NCBI RefSeq assembly: GCF_008180195.1
Contig: NZ_VTAV01000009.1
Location: 104,880 to 168,879, forward strand
Source: Sphingobacterium phlebotomi
Lineage (GTDB): Bacteria; Bacteroidota; Bacteroidia; Sphingobacteriales; Sphingobacteriaceae
Reading direction: 5' to 3'
DNA length: 64,000 nucleotides
Below the pieces are notes generated by a model, which had not been told where the DNA came from, did not search any database, and was given only the letters and a program-made list of their open reading frames with translations. Below, one piece after another: positions 1 to 8,913 of this stretch (its first letter is position 1; every line of letters begins with the position of its first letter). The position numbers and the translations under genes are program-made.

Positions 1-1
1 T

Positions 2-1918
2 GCCCAACAGCTGCTTCCTTTGGATGAAGATGGTTATTACAAAAAATTACAAAGTGAATTAAACAGCAACGATGATAGCACGAGGATCGAGCGCTATTTG
101 TTGTTATCCGAATATTGGTTACAAAAAGATAGCATAAAATCAAAAGACGCACTTCTCCATGCAAAACGACTTGCAAAAAAAGATTCCGTTTTTTGGGGCA
201 GAACACTCTTTTACGAAGCACAATATTATAATCAGCAAAATCAAAAAGACAGGGCTAAACAAACTTATGAAGCAGCTATATCCGCATTGGAGAAAAGCGA
301 GCTTCCAGCAGATAAAAAGAGCCTAGCTGCTACTTGGTACAATTTGGCGTTGAATCAATTTGGCAAAAAGGGCTATGATTATGTCGTTGACGTCCTAACT
401 AACAAAGCAATACCCCTAGTATCTGAACTAAAAGACACATTAATTACAGCGCACTACTATTCACAGTTGGGGCTTGTATTTATGTCTGTAGGTCAATTCG
501 ATAAAGCCGAAGAGCAGCATTTCAAAGCTTTGGAACTTTTAAAGAATAGCAAAGATGAAGGCGCTATACACCTCCATACTTATTTTAATCTAGTTAGCAA
601 TTATTGTTATAAACCCGATAGTAAAAGTGCTAAAATCTATCTGGACAAAGCAGCCCACATCCTAAAACCTTATCCCAATTCTATACATTATCCAAATTAT
701 TATTACCAGGAGGGTATGTACTATACGACACAGACCAATGCTACAAAAGCATTGGAAAGCTTAAGTAAGGGAAAGGAATTGGCTAAAAAATACGGACAGA
801 TGCAGATTTTGCAAATGCTCGAATTTCGCATCTATAATAATTACCTGATGCAACGGGACTATACAAAGGCTAAAGATGTATTGGAAAACATCGTGGAAGA
901 TGGTCTGTTAATACGGGAAGCCAACAACAAAAAAATTGTCTTTCAGCAATTGGCTATTGTAAATGAAGCATTAGGCGATTACAAAACTGCTTTCCACTGG
1001 CAAAAAGAGGCTTCTGTACTCAGTGACAGCTTACAACAAGCGAATTTGCTGGAGAAGATGAACGAGTTGGAAATCGTATATACCACAACGGAAAAGCAAA
1101 GGACGATTGATAAACTAAATCTGGAGAAAATCGACGCTGGCATAGAAAACAGAGATAAAAATTTCAAAATAACTATTCTGGCTGTTACCTTGGCGTTGCT
1201 CCTTATCATTTCCCTTTTGATCTACCGGAATTATAACAAACAGCGAAAGTTAAATCAACAGATACAAATTAACCACGAACAACAACTCTTACAGATTGAA
1301 AACGAACGCCGGTTTGAAGCGAGTCAATCTATTCTGCAAGGAGAAGAGCAGGAACGACATCGCATCGCGCAGGATTTGCACGATAGCATGGGCGGTATGT
1401 TGGCGAGTATCCGGATGCAATTATCAAAAGATCTGCTACCCTCCACGGAAAAACGACATACCATTGTTCAGCAGTTGGATCAGGCAATCGTTGAAATGCG
1501 TAGAATATCACGTAATTTAATGCCAGAAACACTCAAAAATTTAGGTTTGGAAATTGCCTTACGAGAACTATGCGAAAGCATGGCGAATAAAAATTTAAAA
1601 ATCCAGTTCGAAGCTTATAACCTGAGCCGCGACATTCCGTTCGAAACAGAATTGGCTTTCTACCGTATCACCCAGGAATGTATCAGCAATACACTCAAGC
1701 ATGCGCATGCCACCATGGTTATTGTACAGATCAGTCAAGACGACGACAGACTTAATCTAACTATAGAGGACGATGGAAGAGGTTTCGAAAAAAACAAAGC
1801 AACATACGGTCTCGGTATGAAAAATATCAAGAATCGAGTAAATCTCATCAATGGTATACTGGAAATGGCCACCTCTCATGGAGAAGGTACAACTATAAAT
1901 ATAGAATGTTATGTTTAG
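2..1918 (+). CDS. TPR-containing sensor histidine kinase (5' end outside window)
   Basis: Membrane sensor kinase of a two-component pair. The reading frame is open to the first base of the window (codons for AQQLLP precede the first in-window TTG at 20), so the gene starts upstream; the AQ looks like the end of a signal peptide. Counting from base 20, residues 1-340 are alpha-helical TPR-like repeats, one membrane segment lies near 382-402, then a coiled coil, a HisKA_3 box with DLHDSMGG (phospho-His near residue 454), and a HATPase_c domain with N in SNTLKHAH, DDGRGF and GLGMKNI. The family autophosphorylates and passes phosphate to LuxR-type regulators. Its stop overlaps the original ATG (1911) of the next gene by 8 bp, so the two are translationally coupled partners. 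The signal sensed is unknown. Confidence 0.93.
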   Translation, partial: AQQLLPLDEDGYYKKLQSELNSNDDSTRIERYLLLSEYWLQKDSIKSKDALLHAKRLAKKDSVFWGRTLFYEAQYYNQQNQKDRAKQTYEAAISALEKSELPADKKSLAATWYNLALNQFGKKGYDYVVDVLTNKAIPLVSELKDTLITAHYYSQLGLVFMSVGQFDKAEEQHFKALELLKNSKDEGAIHLHTYFNLVSNYCYKPDSKSAKIYLDKAAHILKPYPNSIHYPNYYYQEGMYYTTQTNATKALESLSKGKELAKKYGQMQILQMLEFRIYNNYLMQRDYTKAKDVLENIVEDGLLIREANNKKIVFQQLAIVNEALGDYKTAFHWQKEASVLSDSLQQANLLEKMNELEIVYTTTEKQRTIDKLNLEKIDAGIENRDKNFKITILAVTLALLLIISLLIYRNYNKQRKLNQQIQINHEQQLLQIENERRFEASQSILQGEEQERHRIAQDLHDSMGGMLASIRMQLSKDLLPSTEKRHTIVQQLDQAIVEMRRISRNLMPETLKNLGLEIALRELCESMANKNLKIQFEAYNLSRDIPFETELAFYRITQECISNTLKHAHATMVIVQISQDDDRLNLTIEDDGRGFEKNKATYGLGMKNIKNRVNLINGILEMATSHGEGTTINIECYV

Positions 1919-1942
1919 CGATAAGATAAAGCTAGCCATTGT

Positions 1943-1956
1943 GGACGATGGACGAT
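1943..1956 (+). repeat. 7-bp tandem duplication (ggacgat x2) causing frameshift
   Basis: Two adjacent copies of ggacgat occupy 1943-1949 and 1950-1956, inside the codons for the VDDHP motif of the response regulator. Removing one copy joins frame 1911 to the downstream frame perfectly and restores a canonical receiver N-terminus. With both copies, the frame from 1911 ends at a TGA at 1998. Confidence 0.9.
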
Positions 1957-2547
1957 CATCCAATGATATTGGAGGGGTTGAAATCCTTATTACAGAGTGA
2001 CACGACGTTGGAGATTTTTACCTTCACGAAGGGCGAAGCTTTTCTGGATTTTATACGCGGAAATACCGTCGACTTGGTGTTATTGGATATTGTACTGAAC
2101 GATGGAAGCGGTCTAAATTTTTGCAAAACGATTAAAAAAAATTGGCCCAAAACGGTCGTCATCGGTATAAGCAACCAAGCGGAAAGGAGTATTATCTTTC
2201 AATTTCTGCAAAACGGAGCGAATGGCTATATTCTGAAGAATGCCGACGCACAAGAAATCATCAATTGTATTCAGGATGCTTTAAACGGAAAAGTAGCATT
2301 CAGCAACGAAGTTCAGCAAATTATTCTAAGCCAACCCCACGATGCATTGGCGATACCTAAATTAACCAAAAGAGAAAAGCAAATATTAACAGCCATTTCA
2401 TCCGGATACACCACGCCCCAAATAGCAGAAATGCTTTTTGTAAGTCCGATGACGATTGAAACACATCGACGAAACCTTCTTCAAAAATTCAAGGCGAAAA
2501 ATATGATTGAGTTGGTCCGTATCGCAACAGAATACAAACTTCTATAG
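1948..2547 (+). CDS. LuxR/NarL-family response regulator, start disrupted by 7-bp duplication
   Basis: DNA-binding partner of the upstream kinase. It has an N-terminal receiver domain (DDHP acidic pocket, phospho-Asp in VLLDIVLNDGSG) and a C-terminal LuxR HTH (LTKREKQILTAISSGYTT...VETHRRNL-like, last 65 residues). The natural start is the ATG at 1911, which would give MFSDKIKLAIVDDHPMILEG, but a tandem copy of ggacgat (1943-1956) throws that frame out and it stops at 1998-2000. The duplication itself creates an in-frame ATG at 1948, giving MDDHPMILEG, which lacks only the first beta strand; a TTG at 1939 is another in-frame option. Whether the shortened protein folds is unknown. It could be a sequencing error, a recent mutation or a reversible switch. 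Confidence 0.8.
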   Translation: MDDHPMILEGLKSLLQSDTTLEIFTFTKGEAFLDFIRGNTVDLVLLDIVLNDGSGLNFCKTIKKNWPKTVVIGISNQAERSIIFQFLQNGANGYILKNADAQEIINCIQDALNGKVAFSNEVQQIILSQPHDALAIPKLTKREKQILTAISSGYTTPQIAEMLFVSPMTIETHRRNLLQKFKAKNMIELVRIATEYKLL

Positions 2548-2565
2548 GTTTTTTAAATCGTCAAG

Positions 2566-3450
2566 CTAACCTCTTCGCGTGTGTGCTGCGATAAACTCTT
2601 TAGGAGAGACTTTCATCACATGCAGAAATACTCTATTGAAATGAACCGCGGTATTAAACCCACATTGATATGCCGTTTCCGCAATACTCTCCACTTTGTT
2701 ATTAACGAGTAGCTGACAGGCACTTTCAATACGTATTTCGTTGAGAAAAGAAACAAATGTTTTTTGGGTATGCTTTTTAAAAAACTTACAAAAAGCAGTT
2801 GGTGTTAGGTGGATGAGTGCCGAAATCTCTTCGATAGAAATAGTTTTCTTGTAGTTTTCAAGCGCATATTTGATGACCGTGTTAATACGGAGACCGTCCG
2901 CGTCTTGAAAATTCACTTTGTTCAAACCAGAATATATCGATATGAAATGGTCTTGATGAGCCACCAAAGCTTTAAATATCTGAATAACCTTAATCAATTT
3001 TGATGGGCCACCGTCCGTGCTCAGCGGCAGAAACAATTCCTTTAAAGGTACGGCAAACTGCTCTGGTAGGAGTTTACTAGCATCCAAGTTATAAAAAAGT
3101 GATTTGATTGCCTGCATTTCCGTCATATCAAAAAACGGATGTAGTTTTTCCAAGGAGAAAAAAAGATGAATAACATGTATTTGGGAAGGTGCCATAATAC
3201 GTTCATCTTTAAAAAACATATGGGGATCATTAGGTTTAATAAGGAATACCTGGTTTTCCAGACAGGGACGTATCAAGTTTCCCAACATAAAAGCACCTCC
3301 ACCAGCTGCAATATAGGTGATTTGAAATTCCCGATGCCGGTGGTAATACGCATAGAAATTGGTATCGGTGTTGTCCATGACGTAAAAAGCTTCGTCACCC
3401 CGTACAGGCACCGTAAATTCAATTGGTTTTCTATGCTCGGAAGTCTTCAT
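2566..3450 (-). CDS. AraC-family transcriptional regulator
   Basis: Transcription factor of about 294 residues. The first ~150 residues form a cupin-type sensing domain (FTVPVRGDEAFYV..., YYHRHREFQITYI with the typical HxHxE-like stretch). The C-terminal ~100 residues are a double HTH: ISIEEISALIHLTPTAFCKFFKKHT and the second helix pair ending in CGFNTAVHFNRVF...VSPKEF. I use the ATG at 3450 (MKTSEHRK) because the upstream in-frame GTG at 3465 lies within a 24-bp palindrome. The gene follows pruA on the same strand with the palindrome between them, so it may be read through from pruA or come from its own promoter. The ligand and regulon cannot be read from sequence. Confidence 0.9.
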   Translation of the reverse strand: MKTSEHRKPIEFTVPVRGDEAFYVMDNTDTNFYAYYHRHREFQITYIAAGGGAFMLGNLIRPCLENQVFLIKPNDPHMFFKDERIMAPSQIHVIHLFFSLEKLHPFFDMTEMQAIKSLFYNLDASKLLPEQFAVPLKELFLPLSTDGGPSKLIKVIQIFKALVAHQDHFISIYSGLNKVNFQDADGLRINTVIKYALENYKKTISIEEISALIHLTPTAFCKFFKKHTQKTFVSFLNEIRIESACQLLVNNKVESIAETAYQCGFNTAVHFNRVFLHVMKVSPKEFIAAHTRRG

Positions 3451-3458
3451 AATGAAAC

Positions 3459-3482
3459 AGCCCACGATTTAAATCGTGGGCT
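3459..3482. terminator. 24-bp perfect palindrome between pruA and araC-type gene
   Basis: agcccacgattt followed by aaatcgtgggct is a perfect inverted repeat with no spacer. It lies 11 bp after the pruA stop and 8 bp before the regulator's ATG. It could fold as a terminator for pruA, but no strong U-run follows it, so an attenuator or operator for the regulator gene is equally possible. Confidence 0.5.
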
Positions 3483-3492
3483 ATAATAATAA

Positions 3493-5121
3493 TTAACCTA
3501 AAAATGGATAACGGTAATCCGTTTCCGGGCTAAATGTTTCCTTGATAGTACGTGGAGAAACCCAACGCAATAAATTAATCATGGAACCTGCTTTATCGTT
3601 TGTACCCGAACCTCTTGCACCACCAAACGGCTGTTGGCCAACTACTGCTCCAGTACATTTATCGTTGATATAGAAATTACCTGCCGCATTCCGCAACGCA
3701 TAAGTCGCTTCGTCAATAGCATAACGGCATTGAGAAATAATGGAGCCTGTCAACGCATAAATAGATGTTTTATCAACCAATTCCAACGTTTCGTTCCATT
3801 TATCATCTTCATAAACGTAGACAGTCAATACCGGTCCGAACAACTCTTCACTCATCGTCTCATAGTCTGCTTTTTTAGCTAAAATCACGGTAGGATGAAT
3901 AAAATAACCTTTCGATTTATCATAATCACCACCAATAATGACTTCGGCATCGGCTGAACTTTTCGCCCGGTCTATATAAGATGTAATCTTATCAAATGCC
4001 TTTTCATCAATAACAGCATTAATAAAATTACTAAAATCTTCCGTTCCACCAATTTTGAACGATTGTATATCCTTTTCCATACGCGGACGAAGATCATCCC
4101 ACAACGATTGCGGAATGTAAGCGCGTGAAGCTGCAGAACATTTTTGTCCTTGAAATTCAAACGCACCGCGAACCAATGCCGTATTTAATACTTCAACGTC
4201 AGCCGATGGATGTGCCAAGATAAAATCTTTACCACCTGTTTCACCGACGATACGCGGATAGGTCTTATAACGGTGAATGTTCTCCCCTATCGCTTTCCAG
4301 ATATTTTGGAAGACAGCCGTAGAACCAGTAAAATGGATGCCCGCAAAATCGGGATGTTTAAAGATAATGTCACCCGCGTCCGGACCAGAAACATATACTA
4401 AGTTGATTACACCTGAAGGAAGACCCGCTTCGATAAACACCTCCATAATTACATTTGCAGAATAAATCTGTGTATTGGAAGGTTTCCATACAACCACATT
4501 TCCCATCATCGCCACACAAGAAGGTAGGTTACCGGCAATTGCCGTAAAGTTGAATGGTGTCAGTGCAAACACAAATCCTTCTAGCGGACGTTGCTCTACC
4601 CTATTCCAAACACCTTTTGCATTCGCAGGAGGTTGTTCACTATAGATCTCGGTCATATAAGCTACATTGAAGCGCAAAAAATCTGCAAGTTCACAGGCGG
4701 AATCAATTTCAGCTTGATAAGGGTTTTTGGACTGCCCTAACATCGTTGCCGCATTAATCTTATAGCGATATTTCGTTGAAATGAGTTCTGCAGCTTTTAA
4801 GAAAATAGCAGCACGTTGTTCCCAAGGCAGGTTTTCCCATTTTTCTTTTGCAGCCAGCGCCGCATGGATAGCATCTTCCACATGGTTTTTTGTACCTTCA
4901 TGGTAATAACCCAATATATGTTGATGGTCATGTGGAGGGGTCAATTTCGCTTTATTTCCCGTGCGTACTTCCTTTCCTCCGATATACATTGGAACATCCA
5001 CTTCCGCTGCTCTCGCTTCTTTTATCGCTGCTTCCAATAAGGCTCGTTCCTTGGTACCAGGAGCATACGAATTAACGGGCTCATTAACTGGTGTAGGAAC
5101 ATTAAAAAATCCTTTTAACAT
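3493..5121 (-). CDS. pruA: L-glutamate gamma-semialdehyde dehydrogenase (1-pyrroline-5-carboxylate dehydrogenase)
   Basis: Second enzyme of proline catabolism; it oxidises glutamate-5-semialdehyde to glutamate with NAD+. The 542-residue protein is the usual length of the stand-alone eukaryote-like P5CDH found in Bacteroidota, with no fused PutA domain. Visible landmarks are the NAD-binding WKPSNTQIYSA and FTGSTAVFQ segments, the general-base Glu in VGETGGKDF (about residue 293) and the nucleophile Cys in GQKCSAASRAY (about residue 328), plus the C-terminal FGGARGSGTNDKAG. No proline dehydrogenase gene is adjacent. A TAnnTTTG promoter box lies 50 bp upstream, with a palindrome near its -33 position. 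Confidence 0.95.
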   Translation of the reverse strand: MLKGFFNVPTPVNEPVNSYAPGTKERALLEAAIKEARAAEVDVPMYIGGKEVRTGNKAKLTPPHDHQHILGYYHEGTKNHVEDAIHAALAAKEKWENLPWEQRAAIFLKAAELISTKYRYKINAATMLGQSKNPYQAEIDSACELADFLRFNVAYMTEIYSEQPPANAKGVWNRVEQRPLEGFVFALTPFNFTAIAGNLPSCVAMMGNVVVWKPSNTQIYSANVIMEVFIEAGLPSGVINLVYVSGPDAGDIIFKHPDFAGIHFTGSTAVFQNIWKAIGENIHRYKTYPRIVGETGGKDFILAHPSADVEVLNTALVRGAFEFQGQKCSAASRAYIPQSLWDDLRPRMEKDIQSFKIGGTEDFSNFINAVIDEKAFDKITSYIDRAKSSADAEVIIGGDYDKSKGYFIHPTVILAKKADYETMSEELFGPVLTVYVYEDDKWNETLELVDKTSIYALTGSIISQCRYAIDEATYALRNAAGNFYINDKCTGAVVGQQPFGGARGSGTNDKAGSMINLLRWVSPRTIKETFSPETDYRYPFLG

Positions 5122-5170
5122 AACTGTGCTCTTTTAAATTTGAGATAAAGTTACCTATTCTATATGACCC

Positions 5171-5178
5171 CAAATTTA
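5171..5178 (-). promoter_or_regulatory. Putative Bacteroidota -7 box for pruA
   Basis: The minus strand reads TAAATTTG here, which matches the Bacteroidota sigma-A -7 consensus TAnnTTTG and lies 50 bp upstream of the pruA ATG. No clear TTG is found at -33; instead the palindrome TATGTT-tt-AACATA sits at 5184-5197, where an activator or repressor could bind. Confidence 0.45.
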
Positions 5179-5252
5179 CGGATTATGTTTTAACATAAAC
5201 ATATATTGCCACTAAAACAACAAAACAGGGAAATACAGGAAAAGATAGGTTG

Positions 5253-5783
5253 TCAATATTTTATTTTAAGCAAAGCGAATATTTTAGACCAAAGCCAAAT
5301 AGGACCTATGGTTAGCAAGCGCCACACATCCGCTGGAGCAATTTCTACCGGTTCCTTCTTCGCTTGGAATGCAGTTCCTACGATACCGATAACAGTCAGT
5401 ATTGTACACACCAGCCAGACCGCCGGCCCGCCGTCGCGTTCTACATATTCCAACTGAACAATACAAAAACTCATCACACCGATGGTAAAAAGCATGGCGT
5501 ATGACAGCGTGGGAGCCAGTCGTAAATACAAATAGATGATAATAGCTATATAAAAAGAGCCCCAGTTTAAAAACGTATCCATATTCGTACGCACTAAGAA
5601 ACCAAGTTTAGGAAACGGAATCATCCACACCAACCCCATCACACCGAAGAATGTCAAAGCAATGAATACGGCATACACGATTTTATTGCCCGTTGCAAAG
5701 TTTTGATCCATTTCATAGAAAATACGCTCTATTGGTCTCTCGAATGTCGGTTTGCTAGGAGCTTTCTTCTGTTTTTTGTTCAT
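5253..5783 (-). CDS. Four-TM membrane protein of unknown function
   Basis: Small integral membrane protein of 176 residues that I do not recognise as a named family. A basic N-terminal tail (MNKKQKKAPSKPTFERPIER) is followed by about four hydrophobic segments near residues 37-58, 68-86, 92-110 and 120-140, then a short amphipathic C-terminus with the stretch LLTIGPIWLWSKIFALLKIKY split across two helices. It starts 25 bp after the stop of the RND pump gene on the same strand, so it is probably the last gene of the metal efflux operon. A role as an accessory of the pump is inference from position only. Confidence 0.75.
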   Translation of the reverse strand: MNKKQKKAPSKPTFERPIERIFYEMDQNFATGNKIVYAVFIALTFFGVMGLVWMIPFPKLGFLVRTNMDTFLNWGSFYIAIIIYLYLRLAPTLSYAMLFTIGVMSFCIVQLEYVERDGGPAVWLVCTILTVIGIVGTAFQAKKEPVEIAPADVWRLLTIGPIWLWSKIFALLKIKY

Positions 5784-5808
5784 ATTCCAAAGGTACAGAA
5801 TATTTGGT

Positions 5809-8800
5809 TTAACCTTTATGTTGCTGCTGCTTTCTATTCATCCAATAAAAAAATACCGGCAACACCGTAAAACTCAAGAGCAGACAGATCAACAGTCCTC
5901 CGACAATCATGATAGCAAGTGGTTTTTGAATCTCCGAGCCCATGCCCGTAGACATCGCCGCCGGCAACAATCCCATGGATCCCATTAGCGCGATCATCAC
6001 GACCGGACGTATCCGACTTTTGACGCCTGCATAAATAGCAGGTAAAAGCTGCATTCGCTGACGAAGGTTATCTCGTATCACACCAAGTAACACAATACCG
6101 TCAATCGTAGCTACCCCAAATAAGATAATAAAACCGATACCTGCCGAGATACCAAACACCGTGCCTGTCACCCATAACGAAACAAAACCTCCGATAAATG
6201 CAAATGCCAAAGTTAACGAAGCCACCAATGTGTCTTTTACATTGCCAAAGTTGAAATAGAGCAACAATAATATCAATGCCAAGCTCACAGGAACAACCAG
6301 TGATAGCTGTTTGGCCGCTCGCTCTTTACTTTCAAACTCCCCTGCCCATTCCATGTAATTTTCCTTAGGCAAAGACACTTCTCGTTCCACCACTTCTTTC
6401 GCTTCGGCAATCGTACTGCCCAAATCTCGTCCGTCGATACTAAACCCAATACCAATATAGCGACTATTTCCTTCTCGGTAAATAAATGCAGCGCCTGTTT
6501 CATAACCAATGGTAGCTATCTCCTGCAAAGGGATACCCCGGCCACTACTGCTCGGAATTAAAATATTTTTAATCTTTTCGGGTGTATCGCGATAATGCTC
6601 ATCAAAGCGCAACACAATATCAAACTGCCGATCTCGTTCATAAAATTTCGTTGCAGCTTGTCCACCAATTGTCATCGCTACCACCGCTTGCACATCGGCG
6701 GTAAACAATCCATATTTTGCCATTTCCGAATCGTGCAGCTGAATACGTAGTTCCGGCAATCCAATATTTTTATAAACATTAATATCGGTAATGCCATGTA
6801 CTTTCTTTATGGCAGAAGCTACCTGTTCTGCATAATTTTCTAAATCATACAGATCGTCACCAAATATTTTGATAACCAACGAACTTTTCACGCCCGCGAC
6901 AAACTCCTCCACGTTATCTTGTATTGGTTGACTAAAACCAAAGTTAATACCGGGATAATGTGCGAGCTTATCCCGCAATTCCTGTATAATATCATCTTTT
7001 TTTACCTTCCGCTTCCATTGCTTCTCCTCTTTCAATTGTACATTAAACTCAATGTTAAAGAACCCCGTGGGATCCGTTCCATCGTTTGGACGTCCGGTCT
7101 GGGTCAATATAAAATCAATTTCCTCACAGCTGTCTTCCATAATTGCTTTCATTTCTGTCGTCAATCGGGTAGACTCGCGAAGGTTGACGCTATTGGGTAA
7201 AGTCGCGCGTATATAGATCGCACCCTCGTTTAGTTTAGGTAGAAACTCTGACCCGTAGTGCAAAAATTTAAATAAACAGCCTATCAAAATCGCTAGGAAA
7301 ATACCAACGGTCGTCTTTTTATATCGAAAACTCACTTTAAACAAACCGAAGATAGTTCGCTGAAAAAATCGGGTCACTGCGTTTTCCCGTTCTTCAATAT
7401 GTTTGGTAAACAACAGTTTACACATCGCGGGTACATAGGTCAAGCTCAAAATCAACGACCCTAATAAAGCATACGCGAGTGTAAAAGCCAACGGTGTAAA
7501 CATTTTCCCCTCTACCTTTTGAAAAGAAAAAATCGGAAGCAAGGCCACAATCAGAATGACAAGGGCAAAAAAGATATAGGATGCCACACTTCCAGCACTT
7601 TTTTTGATAACGCCCAATTTACTCATCTTTGCAAAACGCTCCGGACCAACACGATGGGATAAACCGGCTAGCGCAACAAATACCGTTTCCACAATAACCA
7701 ATGTCCCTTCTAACAGCAAGCCAAAATCCAATGAACCCATCGAAATCAAGTTTGCCGGTATACCTTGTATTTTTAGCATGACGATTGCAAACAAGAAAGA
7801 CAGCGGGATAACGGATGCTACGATAAAAGTTGATTTCCAGTTGTACAGAAAAATAAAAACGATTAAAGAAACCAGTAAAATACCTTCAATTAAGTTATGC
7901 GAGACGGTACGGACGGTATTGTCTACCAAATGTGTACGGTCGATTACCGGTTCGATATGCACACCTGCTGGTAAGGTCCGTTGATTCAGCTCTTCGATTT
8001 TCGTTTTTAAATGGGTAATAACTTCGGAGGGGTTCTCGCCACGCAGCATGACGACAATGCCCTGCACCAGATCATCCTCGTCCCCAAGCCCTACCTGTCC
8101 TAAACGCGGTTTATGGGAAATGTCAACATCGGCAACATGTTTTATTAAAATCGGGGTAGAACCGTTAAGTTTAATCGTGATATTACCAATATCTTCCAGC
8201 TTATCCAATAACCCTACTCCGCGTACGACATAAGCTTGATCACCTTGTTCAATGACATCCCCTCCCACATTGATATTCGATTTTGATACCGCTTCATACA
8301 CATCCAACGGCGATAAATCATAATTTTTCAGTTCTGCAGGGTGAATTTTAATCTCATAAATTTTCTCCTCTCCTCCAAAACTGACAATATCTGCAATCCC
8401 GGGAACACTGAGTAACTCCCGTTCGATAACCCAATCCTGTAAAGCCGTTATTTCTTTAATGGGCAGATCCCCTTTTATCACATATCGAAAGATTTCACCT
8501 GTTGCTCCGGAGGGTGGTTCTATTTCCGTACTAGCACCATCTGGCAAATCTACACCCGACAATTTACTTGACACATATTGCTGTGCATAGAAATCATCTA
8601 CCCCATCTTCAAACTGAACAGTTACGACAGACAAGCCAAAGAGTGAAATAGAACGAACATTGGATTTATGCGGAATACTGTTCAATTCCTTGGTAATGGG
8701 TAGCGTAATCAGTTTTTCCATTTCCTCCGCACTACGTCCAGCCCATTGCGTAATAACACGCGCCCGCGTATTTGTTACATCGGGAAATGCCTCCACCGCT

Positions 8801-8910
8801 GTATGGCGCAAAGCATAAATACCGCCAAACAATAATATCATTACAGCAAATAGTACTAATGTTGTATGCTGCAACGAGAATGTCACGATGCTTTGTACTA
8901 ACTTCTTCAT
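5809..8910 (-). CDS. Heavy-metal efflux RND pump (CusA/CzcA family)
   Basis: Inner-membrane proton-driven pump of 1033 residues, the usual HME-RND length. It has twelve TM segments in two halves, each with a large periplasmic loop (ARVITQWAGRSAEEMEKLIT and the GRPNDGTDPTG region are typical of the family). The TM4 proton-relay motif reads DFGLLLEGTLVIVE near residues 392-405. The first Asp and last Glu match the CzcA-type DFGxxxDGAxxxxE pattern, but the middle Asp is Glu. This argues against the CusA silver/copper type and for a divalent-cation type, although the metal cannot be fixed from sequence. It lies 3 bp after its adaptor gene and below a TolC gene and a two-component system. Confidence 0.93.
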   Translation of the reverse strand: MKKLVQSIVTFSLQHTTLVLFAVMILLFGGIYALRHTAVEAFPDVTNTRARVITQWAGRSAEEMEKLITLPITKELNSIPHKSNVRSISLFGLSVVTVQFEDGVDDFYAQQYVSSKLSGVDLPDGASTEIEPPSGATGEIFRYVIKGDLPIKEITALQDWVIERELLSVPGIADIVSFGGEEKIYEIKIHPAELKNYDLSPLDVYEAVSKSNINVGGDVIEQGDQAYVVRGVGLLDKLEDIGNITIKLNGSTPILIKHVADVDISHKPRLGQVGLGDEDDLVQGIVVMLRGENPSEVITHLKTKIEELNQRTLPAGVHIEPVIDRTHLVDNTVRTVSHNLIEGILLVSLIVFIFLYNWKSTFIVASVIPLSFLFAIVMLKIQGIPANLISMGSLDFGLLLEGTLVIVETVFVALAGLSHRVGPERFAKMSKLGVIKKSAGSVASYIFFALVILIVALLPIFSFQKVEGKMFTPLAFTLAYALLGSLILSLTYVPAMCKLLFTKHIEERENAVTRFFQRTIFGLFKVSFRYKKTTVGIFLAILIGCLFKFLHYGSEFLPKLNEGAIYIRATLPNSVNLRESTRLTTEMKAIMEDSCEEIDFILTQTGRPNDGTDPTGFFNIEFNVQLKEEKQWKRKVKKDDIIQELRDKLAHYPGINFGFSQPIQDNVEEFVAGVKSSLVIKIFGDDLYDLENYAEQVASAIKKVHGITDINVYKNIGLPELRIQLHDSEMAKYGLFTADVQAVVAMTIGGQAATKFYERDRQFDIVLRFDEHYRDTPEKIKNILIPSSSGRGIPLQEIATIGYETGAAFIYREGNSRYIGIGFSIDGRDLGSTIAEAKEVVEREVSLPKENYMEWAGEFESKERAAKQLSLVVPVSLALILLLLYFNFGNVKDTLVASLTLAFAFIGGFVSLWVTGTVFGISAGIGFIILFGVATIDGIVLLGVIRDNLRQRMQLLPAIYAGVKSRIRPVVMIALMGSMGLLPAAMSTGMGSEIQKPLAIMIVGGLLICLLLSFTVLPVFFYWMNRKQQQHKG

Positions 8911-8913
8911 TCT

